From positions 682,001-746,000 of the forward strand of contig JADJAK010000001.1 in NCBI GenBank assembly GCA_016704275.1: a stretch of 64,000 nt of DNA. Direction: 5' to 3'. Positions within the stretch are counted from its first letter, which is position 1. Each line of letters begins with the position of its first letter. Origin of the DNA: Gemmatimonadota bacterium. Lineage in GTDB: Bacteria > Gemmatimonadota > Gemmatimonadetes > Gemmatimonadales > GWC2-71-9. A program made the translations under genes and the position numbers. A model generated the notes under the pieces. That model had not been told where the DNA came from. It searched no databases and saw only the letters and a list, made by a program, of their open reading frames with translations. Positions 46,192-55,584 of the stretch are shown here, piece by piece.

Positions 46192-46271
46192 GTCGTTGGT
46201 CGTCGGTAGTCGGTAGATGTCGTAGGTCGTAGGTCGTAAGTCTGGTCACTGGTCACTGGTCACTGGTCACT
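46192..46271. repeat. Compound heptamer repeat, GTCGTAG then GGTCACT families (priA / TonB receptor, convergent)
   Basis: Degenerate units GTCGTTG / GTCGTCG / GTAGTCG, then GTCGTAG / GTCGTAG / GTCGTAA (46219-46239), then four exact GGTCACT units (46244-46271). It is the only place where two heptamer families abut. No inverted partner or inner terminator is visible; it fills the gap between two convergent genes. Confidence 0.8.
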
Positions 46272-46287
46272 CGCTACCCCTCACCAC

Positions 46288-48333
46288 CTAGAGGCGGAAG
46301 CTCGCGCCACCACTGATGAAGCGGCCGGCGGCCGGCTCGAAGACTCGCCCAAAGGTGCCGTTCACCGTCACCGATCCGATCACCCGTCGATTGAAGAGGT
46401 TCTGCACCGAGACGAACGGCGCGAGCGCGTGCCGGCCCCGGGGGATCCACCGGAGACGGAGGCCGGTGATGCCGGCGCCCCACCCTGCGGCCTCGAGCGT
46501 GTTGGCGTCATCGGCGTGCTGCGCACTGGCGAAGGCGTGGTCGGCGTCGAGCGCAAGGCGACCGATCGCCCCACGGATGCCGAGCCGCGCGACGGTGCGC
46601 GGAATCCCTGCGACGCGGCGGCCGGCAAGCTGGACACCGTTCACGACATAGTCGCGGAAGGTGGCATCGGTCACCGTGACGGTTGCCAGCGCCACGATGC
46701 CGGGGTGGAGCGTTGCCTGCGCCGCGGCTTCAACGCCGCGCGTGCGCGTGCGACCCGCGTTGGTGTAGTACGAGCGGCCGCCGATCTCCTGGAACGGCGT
46801 GATCGCATCGCGCGTCGAGGTGTTCCAGGCGGCCGCTTCGATCTGGCCGAACGCCACCGGACTGCGAAGTCCGACTTCGAGTGAGACGCTGCGCTGCGGA
46901 TCGAGCACCCGATTGAGGCCGGTGCGGCCGTCGGGCTGGTTGGCGAGCTCCGTCGTGGTGGGGGTCTCGAACGCGGTCGACACCGAGGCCCAGCTCGTTG
47001 CCGGACCCATGGCGCGCGTGATCGAGGCGCTCCCGCTGACCGCGGCCATGGTGCGCTGCCCGCTGCCGCTGCCGAGTGCATCCGTGACATCGAATGAGGT
47101 GTTGTCCCATCGCATCCCGCTTCGCACCTGCCACGCGCCACGGACGATGGTTGCCTGCGCGAACAGGCCGACCTCGCCCACGGTCTCGCGTTGGTCCAGC
47201 AGCAGCGGGCCAAATGGCGTTCCCTGACGATGACGACGATTGGTGCGATCATCGCGACTCGATTGCAGATCGATCCCAGCGGTGAGGTGGTGCACTCCCA
47301 GACGCCGGGTGGTGCTCGCCCGCAGGCCGGTGCCGAGCCGGTCGAGGCCGACCCAGAGTCCCTCGTCGGCGGGGTTCGGTGCCGGGGCTGGTGCCGCCAG
47401 CGGATTCACCAGCGCGCGGGTGAGCAACCAGAGTCGCACCTCGGTCGTCCATTCACCACGCGCGTCGTCGAGCCCGAGCGAGAACTGCTTCTGGCGCACC
47501 GCCTTGCCGGCATTCCGCAGCAGGTTGTTTGGCGCGCTCACCGATGGCGTGGCCGCGGACTCGGTGGCCGTGAGCGCGCCCGGGTTGTCGGCGAACGGAT
47601 CGTTGGCCCAGGCCGCCCGCGCAATGATGGTTGTCGACGGGCGCCACTGGTAGGCAAGCGCATACTGTGCGCGACGCTGTTCGGTCGCGGAGTGATCGCG
47701 GTAGCCGTCGTTCTTCGTGAGGGAACTCTGGACGGTCACTCTGGCGCGCCCGATGGCGAGAGAGCCATGACTCTCCAAGCGGCTGCCCTGATCATCGAGG
47801 CGTTCGATCCCGATGTGGATTCTCGGGGTCGAGTCCCTGTCCGTTCGCGACATGAACGCGATCACCCCGCCGGCGGCGTTGCCATAGAGCGACGATGCCG
47901 CCCCACGCAGCACTTCGACCCGTTCGATGCCGCCGAGGTCGAGGTTCGTCAGTTGGCTCTGTCCGTCGGGGAGGGTCTGCGGGATGCCATCGACGAGGAT
48001 CTTGATGCCGCGCACGCCGAAGGCGGCGCGTGCCCCGAAGCCGCGGATGATGAGCCGCTGGTCGACCGACGGATTCCCTCGGCTCGCGGCGATCACGCCA
48101 GGGACGAAGGCGAGGGCCTCGTCGAGCCCTCCAGCGAGCCTCCCCCGGCGGAGTGCCAGGGAGTCGACCACCGTCACCGACGCGCCCAGGCGGGCCAGCG
48201 AGTCCGGGGCGCGGGTCACGCTCACGCGGATCGGGGGGAGTGCGGTCGCGGAATCGGGCCGCTGCGCCGTCAGGGGGAGAGCGTGACCAATGGCGATCAA
48301 GAGCGCGGCGGAGAGGCAGGGGCGGGGGTCCAT
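46288..48333 (-). CDS. TonB-dependent outer-membrane receptor
   Basis: 681 residues. Signal peptide MDPRPCLSAALLIAIGHALPLTAQ, then a TonB-box-like ATALPPIRVSVTR, a plug domain (VDQRLIIRGFGARAAFGVRG, PDGQSQLTNLDLGGIERVEVLRG, SSLYGNAAGGVI), then a 22-strand-type barrel ending in GGASFRL. This length and the plug motifs fit ligand-uptake receptors for siderophores, other metal chelates or vitamins; the substrate cannot be read from the sequence. No periplasmic binding protein, ABC importer or TonB gene is adjacent, but a Fur-family gene lies 1.6 kb away. Confidence 0.88.
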   Translation of the reverse strand: MDPRPCLSAALLIAIGHALPLTAQRPDSATALPPIRVSVTRAPDSLARLGASVTVVDSLALRRGRLAGGLDEALAFVPGVIAASRGNPSVDQRLIIRGFGARAAFGVRGIKILVDGIPQTLPDGQSQLTNLDLGGIERVEVLRGAASSLYGNAAGGVIAFMSRTDRDSTPRIHIGIERLDDQGSRLESHGSLAIGRARVTVQSSLTKNDGYRDHSATEQRRAQYALAYQWRPSTTIIARAAWANDPFADNPGALTATESAATPSVSAPNNLLRNAGKAVRQKQFSLGLDDARGEWTTEVRLWLLTRALVNPLAAPAPAPNPADEGLWVGLDRLGTGLRASTTRRLGVHHLTAGIDLQSSRDDRTNRRHRQGTPFGPLLLDQRETVGEVGLFAQATIVRGAWQVRSGMRWDNTSFDVTDALGSGSGQRTMAAVSGSASITRAMGPATSWASVSTAFETPTTTELANQPDGRTGLNRVLDPQRSVSLEVGLRSPVAFGQIEAAAWNTSTRDAITPFQEIGGRSYYTNAGRTRTRGVEAAAQATLHPGIVALATVTVTDATFRDYVVNGVQLAGRRVAGIPRTVARLGIRGAIGRLALDADHAFASAQHADDANTLEAAGWGAGITGLRLRWIPRGRHALAPFVSVQNLFNRRVIGSVTVNGTFGRVFEPAAGRFISGGASFRL

Positions 48334-48406
48334 GGCCGAAACGTGCCTTGCTCCGGCCGGGGCGGCAACGGCGCGGCAGCGGGGAGGGGCCCTTATCTTT
48401 GAGCCA

Positions 48407-49486
48407 ATGCCTTGGTTCCCCGATCTCGACGTCCCGCCCTTCGCGGACGCGCCGGTGGCGACGTTCCGCCCGGCGCCCGCCGACGGCGTGGTGCCTGACG
48501 GCTTCTTCTCGACGTCGAACCTGCCGACCTACGTCCGACTGACCTCCGGATGGGCCGCCCCGACGCGTCCGCGGATGGATTGTGTCCTGGTCCTGCGCGG
48601 CGGAGTCGTGGAAACGGTCGAGCCGCGTCGCGTGCTGGCTGGCGAACCGGTGGTGGTCGGCCTCGACGAGCAGGGCGCCGATGGGGTGGTGGTGTACGCC
48701 GAGGGGTTTCTCCGCGGCGCGCGGCGAGGGAACGAGTTCTCCTTCATGAGCACCGAGGTCTCCCGCGAGCGACCGGTCAACTACGAGGACCTCGCCGCCC
48801 AGTTGATCGCGCAGCGTGCCCGCGGCGGCTATCTCGTCTGGGTCGCCGGGCCGGCGCTGGTGCACTCGCGCGCGCGCGCGGACTTCGCCTGGTTCGTCGA
48901 GCAGGGCTTCGTGCAGGCGATGCTGGCCGGCAACGCCGTCGCCGTCCACGACATGGAAGCCGCGATCTACGGTACCACCCTCGGCATGGACCACGAGGGC
49001 CGCCCCACCGCCGGCGGGCACGGGCTCCACATGCGCGCGATCAACGCCGTGCGGGCCGCCGGATCGATCGAGGCTGCGGTCGCCTCGGGGTTGGTGTCCG
49101 ACGGGATCATGCACACGCTGGTGACCCGCGGGGTTCCTTACGTGCTGGCCGGGTCGATCCGCGACGATGGGCCGCTCCCCGGCGTCTTCACCGACGCGAC
49201 CGCCGCGCAGGATGCCATGCGTGAACATGCCGTGCGCGCCACGGGCGCGGTGTTCATCGCCACCGCCCTGCATGCGATTGCCGTCGGCAACATGCTGCCG
49301 TCGTTCCACACACAGAACCCGGAAGAGCGGCCAGAACCGCTGATGACGATCTGCGTTGACCAGACGGAGTTCGTCGTGAACAAGTTGAAGGACCGCGGGA
49401 CGCATCAGGCGTTCGGCGTCGTCACCAATGCCCAGGACTTCCTCACCGTGCTTCGCACCTACGTTGAACGATGCTTGCCAGTCTGA
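48407..49486 (+). CDS. TIGR00300-family protein (ornithine cyclodeaminase / ArgZ C-terminal-like)
   Basis: 359 residues. Blocks I recognise from the TIGR00300 family (described as LOR/SDH-like and linked to archaeal ornithine cyclodeaminase and cyanobacterial ArgZ/AgrE): PDGFFSTSNLPTYVR, FSFMSTEVSRERP, VWVAGPALVHSRA, LLAGNAVAVHDMEAAIYGT, YVLAGSIRDDGPLPGVFTDA and ATALHAIAVGNMLPS. It lacks most of the N-terminal domain those proteins usually have. I chose ATG 48407 (MPWFPDLD); TATCTT lies seven bases upstream, so it may be leaderless. Earlier in-frame codons overlap the divergent receptor's 5' end. Confidence 0.65.
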   Translation: MPWFPDLDVPPFADAPVATFRPAPADGVVPDGFFSTSNLPTYVRLTSGWAAPTRPRMDCVLVLRGGVVETVEPRRVLAGEPVVVGLDEQGADGVVVYAEGFLRGARRGNEFSFMSTEVSRERPVNYEDLAAQLIAQRARGGYLVWVAGPALVHSRARADFAWFVEQGFVQAMLAGNAVAVHDMEAAIYGTTLGMDHEGRPTAGGHGLHMRAINAVRAAGSIEAAVASGLVSDGIMHTLVTRGVPYVLAGSIRDDGPLPGVFTDATAAQDAMREHAVRATGAVFIATALHAIAVGNMLPSFHTQNPEERPEPLMTICVDQTEFVVNKLKDRGTHQAFGVVTNAQDFLTVLRTYVERCLPV

Positions 49487-49953
49487 CGCCGCGTGGTCCG
49501 GGCGAAGGCCCGCACTGGGAGCGCCTCGCGCTCTGGCTCCAGGACCAGATCCCGACGGCCGACGTCGATGGCGTCTGGGTCTTCCGCGTCCTCCGGCGTG
49601 ACCTCGCCGAGTACGGGACGGCGGTGATCTCGCGGATCGACGGCGATCGTCGGCGCATCTACACCGCGCGGTATACTGCGCTGATCAAGGGGAAGAAGCG
49701 CGGCGGTTTTGAGGCGGTGATGGACGAGGTCGGCAGTGGTCCGCTCGAGGCGTTGCACGAGTTGCTGGCCCTCGTCCCGGTGCGTGCCGACGACGAGGAG
49801 CCGCCGGTCCCGATCGAGGTGTCGCTCTGGTTCCCGCCGGTCGTGGTGCAGGAGGAGTTGCCGCTCGAGAGCGTGGCCGAGGAGGCCGTCGAAGCCGACG
49901 ACACCGACGACGCCGAGCTCGCCGCCGCCGACATCGGTGATGGCGACGACTGA
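49471..49953 (+). CDS. Conserved-looking protein of unknown function
   Basis: 160 residues, overlapping the previous gene by 16 bases. It has an RPGEGPHWERL-type start (LTPRGPGEGPHWERLALWLQ), a beta-rich middle (RIYTARYTALIKGKKRGGFE), and a strongly acidic C-terminal tail (EAVEADDTDDAELAAADIGD) that may be disordered. No known motif. It overlaps fur by 14 bases, so it is part of the same unit. Confidence 0.7.
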   Translation: MLASLTPRGPGEGPHWERLALWLQDQIPTADVDGVWVFRVLRRDLAEYGTAVISRIDGDRRRIYTARYTALIKGKKRGGFEAVMDEVGSGPLEALHELLALVPVRADDEEPPVPIEVSLWFPPVVVQEELPLESVAEEAVEADDTDDAELAAADIGDGDD

Positions 49954-50434
49954 CGCGGAGGCGGGTCGCGACCTCGGCGAGCGCTTCCGGCGCTGGCTCC
50001 GGGAGCGCCATTTGCCGGTGACCCGCCAGCGCGACCTCGTCGCGCTGGCGGTCTTCACGGGCGGGCGCCACCTCTCGGTTGACGCGATCGAGCGACAGCT
50101 CCGGGACCAGGGCCACAAGATCGGCCTCGCCACCATCTACCGTTCGCTCGAGGTATTGGTGGAGAGCGGACTGGTACGGCAGCTCGACTTCGGAGAGGGC
50201 TTCAAGCGCTGGGAGGCGAAGCGGCAGGGGTCACCCCACGGTCACCTCGTCTGCGCACGATGCAGCGTCGTCACCGAATTCTCGACCGATCGTTTCGAGC
50301 GCATCCTGCCGCTCGTTGCCGACGAACACGGGTTCCTCCTGCAGCGGCACCGCGTGGAGATCCACGGGCTCTGTCGCGCATGCCGTGACGCCGAAGTCGG
50401 TGTGCTCGCGCGCGCCGGGCGGCAGGGCGGATGA
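49940..50434 (+). CDS. Fur-family transcriptional regulator
   Basis: 164 residues. N-terminal winged helix with VTRQRDLVALAVFTGGRH and the recognition region DQGHKIGLATIYRSLEVL; C-terminal metal/dimer domain HGHLVCARCSVVTEF and LCRACRDAEVG with two CxxC pairs for structural zinc. Iron (Fur), zinc (Zur) and peroxide (PerR) members cannot be separated from this. It overlaps the ccdA-like gene by four bases (ATGA). Candidate targets are itself and the nearby TonB receptor; no operator was identified. Confidence 0.85.
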   Translation: MATTDAEAGRDLGERFRRWLRERHLPVTRQRDLVALAVFTGGRHLSVDAIERQLRDQGHKIGLATIYRSLEVLVESGLVRQLDFGEGFKRWEAKRQGSPHGHLVCARCSVVTEFSTDRFERILPLVADEHGFLLQRHRVEIHGLCRACRDAEVGVLARAGRQGG

Positions 50435-51156
50435 CCGAGGGCGCCTTCGGGCCGTTGGTCGCCTTCACTGGCGGCCTCCTCTCCTTCCTGTCACCGTGCG
50501 TCTTGCCCTTGGTGCCGAGCTACCTCGGCTTCCTCACCGGGATGACGCTCGACGAGATGACCGATCGTCGCCACCATGCGGTGCTGCACGCGATTCTCTT
50601 CGTCTCCGGCTTCACCCTGGTCTTCGTCCTGCTCGGCGCAGGCGCGACCGCCCTCGGCGCGGCGCTGGCGTACAACAAGCTGCGCCTCGCGCGGATCGGC
50701 GGGGTGCTGATCATCGCCTTCGGGTTGTACATGATGGGGGCGGTCAAGATCAACGCCTTCGACCGAGACCAACGGGTCCACCTCGACCGGAAGCCGATCG
50801 GCTACCTCGGCTCGGTGCTGGTGGGGATGGCGTTCGCCGCGGGATGGACGCCCTGCATCGGGCCGATCCTCGGCGCGATTCTCGGCATGGCAGGCACCAG
50901 TGGCGACGTGACCCACGGGGTGCTGCTGCTGCTGGCCTACTCGGCGGGGCTCGCGGTGCCCTTTCTGGTGGCCGCGTTCGCCGTCGATTCGTTCCGCGCC
51001 TGGTTCACGCGCTTCCGCCGCTGGATGCCGTGGCTCCAGCGCTTCAGCGGGCTCGTCATGGTGGTGGTGGGGATCCTGCTGGTCACGGGGGAATTCACGC
51101 GCCTCGCCGGAATGCTGAGCGCCATGACGCCGGACTGGCTGGCGCGACGGTTGTAG
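50431..51156 (+). CDS. ccdA: CcdA/DsbD-family thiol-disulfide electron-transfer membrane protein
   Basis: 241-residue, six-helix inner-membrane protein carrying the two hallmark cysteines in SPCVLPLVPSYLGFLTG (first helix) and GWTPCIGPILGAILG (fourth helix). It passes electrons from cytosolic thioredoxin to periplasmic proteins, often for cytochrome c maturation. No cytochrome c biogenesis gene is adjacent. It is coupled to fur by a four-base overlap and is convergent with the ABC exporter, three bases apart. Confidence 0.88.
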   Translation: MTEGAFGPLVAFTGGLLSFLSPCVLPLVPSYLGFLTGMTLDEMTDRRHHAVLHAILFVSGFTLVFVLLGAGATALGAALAYNKLRLARIGGVLIIAFGLYMMGAVKINAFDRDQRVHLDRKPIGYLGSVLVGMAFAAGWTPCIGPILGAILGMAGTSGDVTHGVLLLLAYSAGLAVPFLVAAFAVDSFRAWFTRFRRWMPWLQRFSGLVMVVVGILLVTGEFTRLAGMLSAMTPDWLARRL

Positions 51157-51159
51157 CCG

Positions 51160-52905
51160 CTACGCCAGGCTCTCCTCGAGCTCCTGCCGGCTCAGCAACG
51201 CCACATAGCGCCCGCCCCTCGCCAGCAACGCCTGATGCGTGCCGCGCTCCGCGATCGTCGCGTCGTCGAGCACGATGATTTCATCGGCGTCGCGAACCGC
51301 GGAGAAGCGGTGCGAGATGATCAGGCAGGTGCGCCCCACCATCGCGCCGCGCAGTGCCGCGAGAATGTCCTCTTCCGTCTGCGCATCCACGGCACTCAGC
51401 GCATCATCGAGCACCAGCACGGGCGGCTGCCGCACCAGCGCCCGAGCAATCGCCGCGCGCTGCCGCTGACCACCGGAGAGGTTGATGCCGCGCTCGCCGA
51501 GCATCGTGTCCCACCCCTGCGGCAAGTCGGGGAGTGCCTGATCGAGGCGAGCGACGCGCGCGGCGTCGTCGAGTCGGCCATCATCAGGGGAGCCGAGCAG
51601 CACATTCTCGCGCAGCGTATCGGAGAAGAGGAACGTCTCCTGCGGCACCATGCCGACGGCCGCGCGGAGATCGGCCAGCCCCAGCGTCCGAATGTCGACC
51701 CCGTCGAGGAGAATGCGGCCCTGGTCGGGGTCGTACGTCCGCACCACCAGTTCGGCGATGGTCGTCTTGCCGCTGCCCGTGGCGCCGACGATGCCGAGCA
51801 CCTTGCCGGCCTCCACGGTGAAGGAGACGTCCCGCAGGACCCAATCCCGTTCGGCGCCGGGGTAGCGGAACCACACCCCCTCAAAAGCCAGGCGGCGTGC
51901 GCCCTCCACCGCGGGGAGGGCCGCCGGGTGTGCTGGGTCGATGATGTCGGGCGTCTCCTCCAACAGTGCCTGCACACGGTCCGAGGCGGCATCACCGCGT
52001 TGGAGTAGCGAGATTGCCCACCCGAGGGCGATCATCGGCCAGACGAGCGTGGCGAGGTAGACTCCGAACGCCACGAAGCCGCCAATGGTCATGGCGCCGG
52101 TGAGGACCAGTCGGCCGCCGAAGATCATGGCGATGACGGCGCCGAGCCCGCCGAGGAAGGTCAGCAGCGGATGGAAGATCCCCTGACCGCGGGCGAGGGC
52201 GAGATTGCTGGCCACGTAGCCGCGATCGAGCCCGTGGAAGAGGGCGGTCTCGGCCGATTCCTGCGCGTAGGCGCGGACAATGCGGACGCCGGCCAGATGC
52301 TCCTGCACGAACGAGGAGATGTCGCCGAACTGGTTCTGCACCGCGAGCGCTCGACGATGGACTTCGCCGCCGATGATGACCATCACGAGCGGCAGGCCGA
52401 GCGTCGGGAGCAGGGCCCAGAGCGTGAGGGACGGAGAGAGGGCCAGCATCATCGGCACGATCATGATGGTGCGTACGGTGGTGTCGACGAGGTACATGAT
52501 GGCCGGGCCGGCGACCATGCGCAGGGCGAGCAGGTCGTTCGTGGCACGGGCCATCAGGTCGCCGACCGGGAAGCGCTGGTGGAACGGCGCGGAGAGCCCC
52601 ATCAGTCGGCGGAAGAGGTCGTTGCGCAGGTCGGTTTCGACCTCGCGGGACGCCCCATTGAGTCGGTGTCGCATGCCGAAGCGCAGGACGCCGCTGGCCA
52701 ACGCCAAAGCGGCGACCCAGAGGGCGGCGGTGGCGACACCCCTGGCAGCGCCAGGGCCAGCGGTCGCCAGAATGTCGATTCCGCGCTGGAGATAGCGCGG
52801 ACCGAGGGTAGCGAAGAAATTGGATGCCAGCAGGGAAAGGAAGCCGACCCAGTAGGCTGCCGCATGACGGCGGAGATAGGGCAGGAGTCGGCGTAGCGCG
52901 CGCAT
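51160..52905 (-). CDS. ABC exporter, fused membrane and ATPase domains (MsbA/MdlB-like)
   Basis: 581-residue half-transporter. The N-terminal six-helix TMD runs to about residue 310 (FGMRHRLNGASREVETDLRN is the first coupling-helix region). The nucleotide-binding domain has Walker A GATGSGKTT, Q-loop VPQETFLF, signature LSGGQRQR, Walker B VLVLDDALSAVD and the switch His in IISHRFSAV. Substrate is unknown: lipid, peptide or drug are all possible. TACCTT lies six bases upstream of ATG 52905, hinting at a leaderless transcript. Confidence 0.9.
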   Translation of the reverse strand: MRALRRLLPYLRRHAAAYWVGFLSLLASNFFATLGPRYLQRGIDILATAGPGAARGVATAALWVAALALASGVLRFGMRHRLNGASREVETDLRNDLFRRLMGLSAPFHQRFPVGDLMARATNDLLALRMVAGPAIMYLVDTTVRTIMIVPMMLALSPSLTLWALLPTLGLPLVMVIIGGEVHRRALAVQNQFGDISSFVQEHLAGVRIVRAYAQESAETALFHGLDRGYVASNLALARGQGIFHPLLTFLGGLGAVIAMIFGGRLVLTGAMTIGGFVAFGVYLATLVWPMIALGWAISLLQRGDAASDRVQALLEETPDIIDPAHPAALPAVEGARRLAFEGVWFRYPGAERDWVLRDVSFTVEAGKVLGIVGATGSGKTTIAELVVRTYDPDQGRILLDGVDIRTLGLADLRAAVGMVPQETFLFSDTLRENVLLGSPDDGRLDDAARVARLDQALPDLPQGWDTMLGERGINLSGGQRQRAAIARALVRQPPVLVLDDALSAVDAQTEEDILAALRGAMVGRTCLIISHRFSAVRDADEIIVLDDATIAERGTHQALLARGGRYVALLSRQELEESLA

Positions 52906-52953
52906 CGGGGAAAGGTATCCCCGATCCGATCACGGATCACCCAGGAGTCTCGA

Positions 52954-53752
52954 ATGAACGACCGCCGGATTGTCCTTGCCACTGTCCTTGCCTTGGCCCT
53001 CGCGGCCTGCGGCGAAAAGACCGCCGACGGTGGAAATGCCCTCGGCACTGATTCCCTGGTGCCGATTGCCGATGCACCGGCCCTTGACACCAGCAAGCCG
53101 GCTCCGCCGCCGGAGACGGTCTTCGTGAAGACGCCGCCGCCGCCGCGGGCGACCGCCACTCGGCCGGTCACGACCCGTCCGAGCCCGGCGCCGGTATCGC
53201 CCGCCCCGGCTCCGACCGTCCAGGAACACCGCCACCGTGACGCTGGTGAGCGGCACCACGCTCTCGACGGTGACGCTCGACTCGATCCACTCGGAGTACA
53301 CGCGCGTTGGCGACCCGATCCGCGTCCGCGTCAGCAGTGACGTGAGCAGCTCGACCGGCCGGGTGATCATCCCCGCCGGTTCGGTGATCACGCTGGCCGT
53401 CACGGCGATCGGTCAGGCCAACAACCGCGGCGAGAAGGGGACGTTGTCGCTCGCCGGTCGGTCGGTGGAGATCAACGGGCAGAGCTACCCGATCACCGCG
53501 GCTGCGACCGACTACGAGTATGAAATGAAGGCTCGTGGTGTCGGCGCGACGGACGTGGCACGCACCGGCGCCGGTGCGGCGGCCGGCGCGATCATCGGCC
53601 GCGTCATCGGCGGCAAGACGGGCACCATCGTCGGCGCCGTCGGCGGTGGTGCGGCGGGTGCCGCGGTGGCCGCCAAGTCGGCCAACCGCGACATCATCGT
53701 GCACGCCGGCAAGGCGATGACCATCACCCTGCGCGACGACTTCGCGAAGTAA
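52954..53752 (+). CDS. Glycine-zipper lipoprotein, interrupted by a single-base frameshift
   Basis: The first frame (ATG 52954, with AGGAGT upstream) gives a lipoprotein signal VLATVLALALAACGEK with lipobox Cys, then a Pro/Ala/Thr-rich linker. At about 53221-53224 the frame shifts; the second frame continues NTATVTLVSGTTLSTVTLDS, a beta domain, and a glycine zipper (GAAAGAIIGRVIGGKTGTIV and GAVGGGAAGAAVA) before the end. The span (799 bases) is one over a multiple of three; removing one G from CCAGGAAC joins the frames. Probably one outer-membrane-associated protein. Function is unknown. Confidence 0.72.
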
Positions 53753-53758
53753 CGACCG

Positions 53759-55484
53759 CTAGTACCCCGAGGGGCCCCCGCCAAGGCGGGGGTCACTCAC
53801 CCCCTGCCAGCCGCCCTTGATGCGGGCGATCGCCTGCACATCCCCCATCCCACCACTGTTCTGAACCGTGTGGCCCATCGCCTTGAGCCAGGCGATCGCC
53901 GCCGGCGCAAAGCCGCCCGGCCCTTCCATCCGCATCTGGTCCGGGAGTCCCTGTTCGTGCATCCGCGGCGCTTCGACCGCGTCTCGCAGTGACATCCCGT
54001 GGTCGATCACGTTGCTGATGACGTGGTAGACCTGGGTGATGATCGTCGGACCGCCGGGCGTCCCCACGACCAGTCGCAGCGCGCCTGACGGATCGACGAC
54101 AATGCTCGGCGTCATCGCCGAGAGCATCCGCTTGCCGGGCTTGATCGCGTTGACCTCGCCCTGCACCAGGCCATACATGTTGGCCGTGCCCGGGGCGGCC
54201 GCGAAGTCATCCATTTCGTCGTTCAGGAGGAATCCCGCGCCGGCGACGGTGACGTGCGAGCCGTACGAATTGTTCAGCGTCGTGGTGGTCGAGACGACGT
54301 TGCCGTCAGCGTCGGCCACCGAGTAGTGCGTGGTGCTGTTGCCGTCGCGCAGGCGGCTGTCGAAGGCCGGCGTCGGGGTGTGCCTCGCAAGGTTGATCCG
54401 ACTCCGCAGGGTGGCCGCATGCTCCTTCGAGAGGAGCCTCGCCATCGGCACCGATTCGAAGTCCGTGTCGGCGAGGAGCGAGTTCCGCTCGGTGAACGCC
54501 GCCCGCATCGCTTCCGATTCGCGATGCAATAGCGAGACGGATCCGAACGCCGGCATCTTGCCCCACCCTTCGAGGATGTTGAGCATCATGGCGAGGGTGG
54601 TCCCACCCGACGAGGCGGGCGGCATCGAATAGATCGTCCAGCCGCGATAGTTGATGGCAATCGGGGTCCGCCACTTCGGCTGATAGGCCGCAAGGTCGGC
54701 GTGGGAGATGATGCCGCCGCCGCGCGCCATCTCGGCCACGATGGCATCGGCAACCCACCCCTTGTAGAAGCCGTCGCGGCCGCGGGCGCTGATCGCTGCC
54801 AGCGTCTTGGCGAGTTCCGGCTGCTTGAACAGCGTCCCCGGCATCGGCTCCTTGCCGTTGATGACGAACTGTGCCGCCGAGGCGGGATACTCCTTCAGCC
54901 GGGCGACGTGACCGCGCAATGATCGAGACCGCGACGAGTCGATCAGGAAGCCGTCGCGCGCGAGGGCAATCGCCGGCGCGATCAACCGCTTGAGTGGCAG
55001 CTTGCCGTACTTCCGGTGTGCCTCCAGCATCCCGGCGACCGAGCCCGGCACGCCGGAGGCGAGATGGCCGTACACGCTCTTGTCCGTCAACTTGCCGTTG
55101 GCATCGAGGTACATGTCGCGGGACGCCTTGCCGGGCGCCGTCTCCCGGTAGTCGAGCGAGGCCACGGTGCCATCCTTGAGACGGATCATCATGAAGCCGC
55201 CGCCGCCGATGTTGCCCGCTTCGGGGTGGGTCACCGCGAGGGCGAATCCGACGGCCACCGCAGCGTCGACGGCATTGCCGCCGGCGCATGATGTCGCGGC
55301 CGACGTCGCTCGCGATCGGACTGCCCGAGGCGGCCATCGCGGAGGGTGCCTCGAGGACCCGGGCCTTGCCGGTGTAGCGGAAGCCGGCGGGCAGGGTCGT
55401 GGCCTGCTGGGCGGCGAGAGCGGCGAACGGCAGCAGGAGGGCCAGCGCGGCGGAACGCCAGGCACGGCGCGTCGATCGGATCAC
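53759..55484 (-). CDS. ggt: Gamma-glutamyltransferase, interrupted by a single-base frameshift
   Basis: Periplasmic Ntn-hydrolase that cleaves and transfers gamma-glutamyl groups, chiefly from glutathione. The GTG start at 55484 (GAGGA four bases upstream) gives signal peptide VIRSTRRAWRSAALALLLPF and SPIASDVGRDIMR. Near 55280-55286 one extra base shifts the frame; the rest reads GGNAVDAAVAVGFALAVTHP, GNIGGGGFMMI, the nucleophile Thr in NSTTHYSVAD, SYGSHVTV, and VVGTPGGPTIITQV. The span is one base over a multiple of three. Removing one C from CGCCGG restores the family sequence MRGGNAVDA. Confidence 0.88.
53775..53792. terminator. GC hairpin between convergent lipoprotein and ggt genes
   Basis: CCCCCGCC pairs with GGCGGGGG around AA, inside the last codons of ggt and 22 bases past the lipoprotein stop. 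No U-tract on either side, so it is a weak terminator call. Confidence 0.4.
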
Positions 55485-55515
55485 GGCTTCCTCGGGGATC
55501 GGGCGATTGGCGGAG

Positions 55516-55544
55516 TTGTAGCCCTTTCGGGCCAGTCGTAACTT
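55516..55544 (+). promoter_or_regulatory. Promoter of murQ-anmK
   Basis: TTGTAG (55516-55521), 17-base spacer, TAACTT (55539-55544), about 40 bases before the murQ ATG, in the divergent ggt-murQ gap. Confidence 0.55.
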
Positions 55545-55584
55545 AAAGCGCCGCACCTGCCCTCGCACCCATGCCGGTTGCCCC

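Noticed and set aside
29319..46271. Heptamer arrays as CRISPR
   Set aside because: Units are 7 bases, directly adjacent, with no spacers, and no cas genes are in the window.
53237..53752. Separate gene for the glycine-zipper half of the lipoprotein
   Set aside because: It has a GTG but no signal peptide or ribosome site, and one base removed joins it to the lipoprotein signal and linker just upstream.
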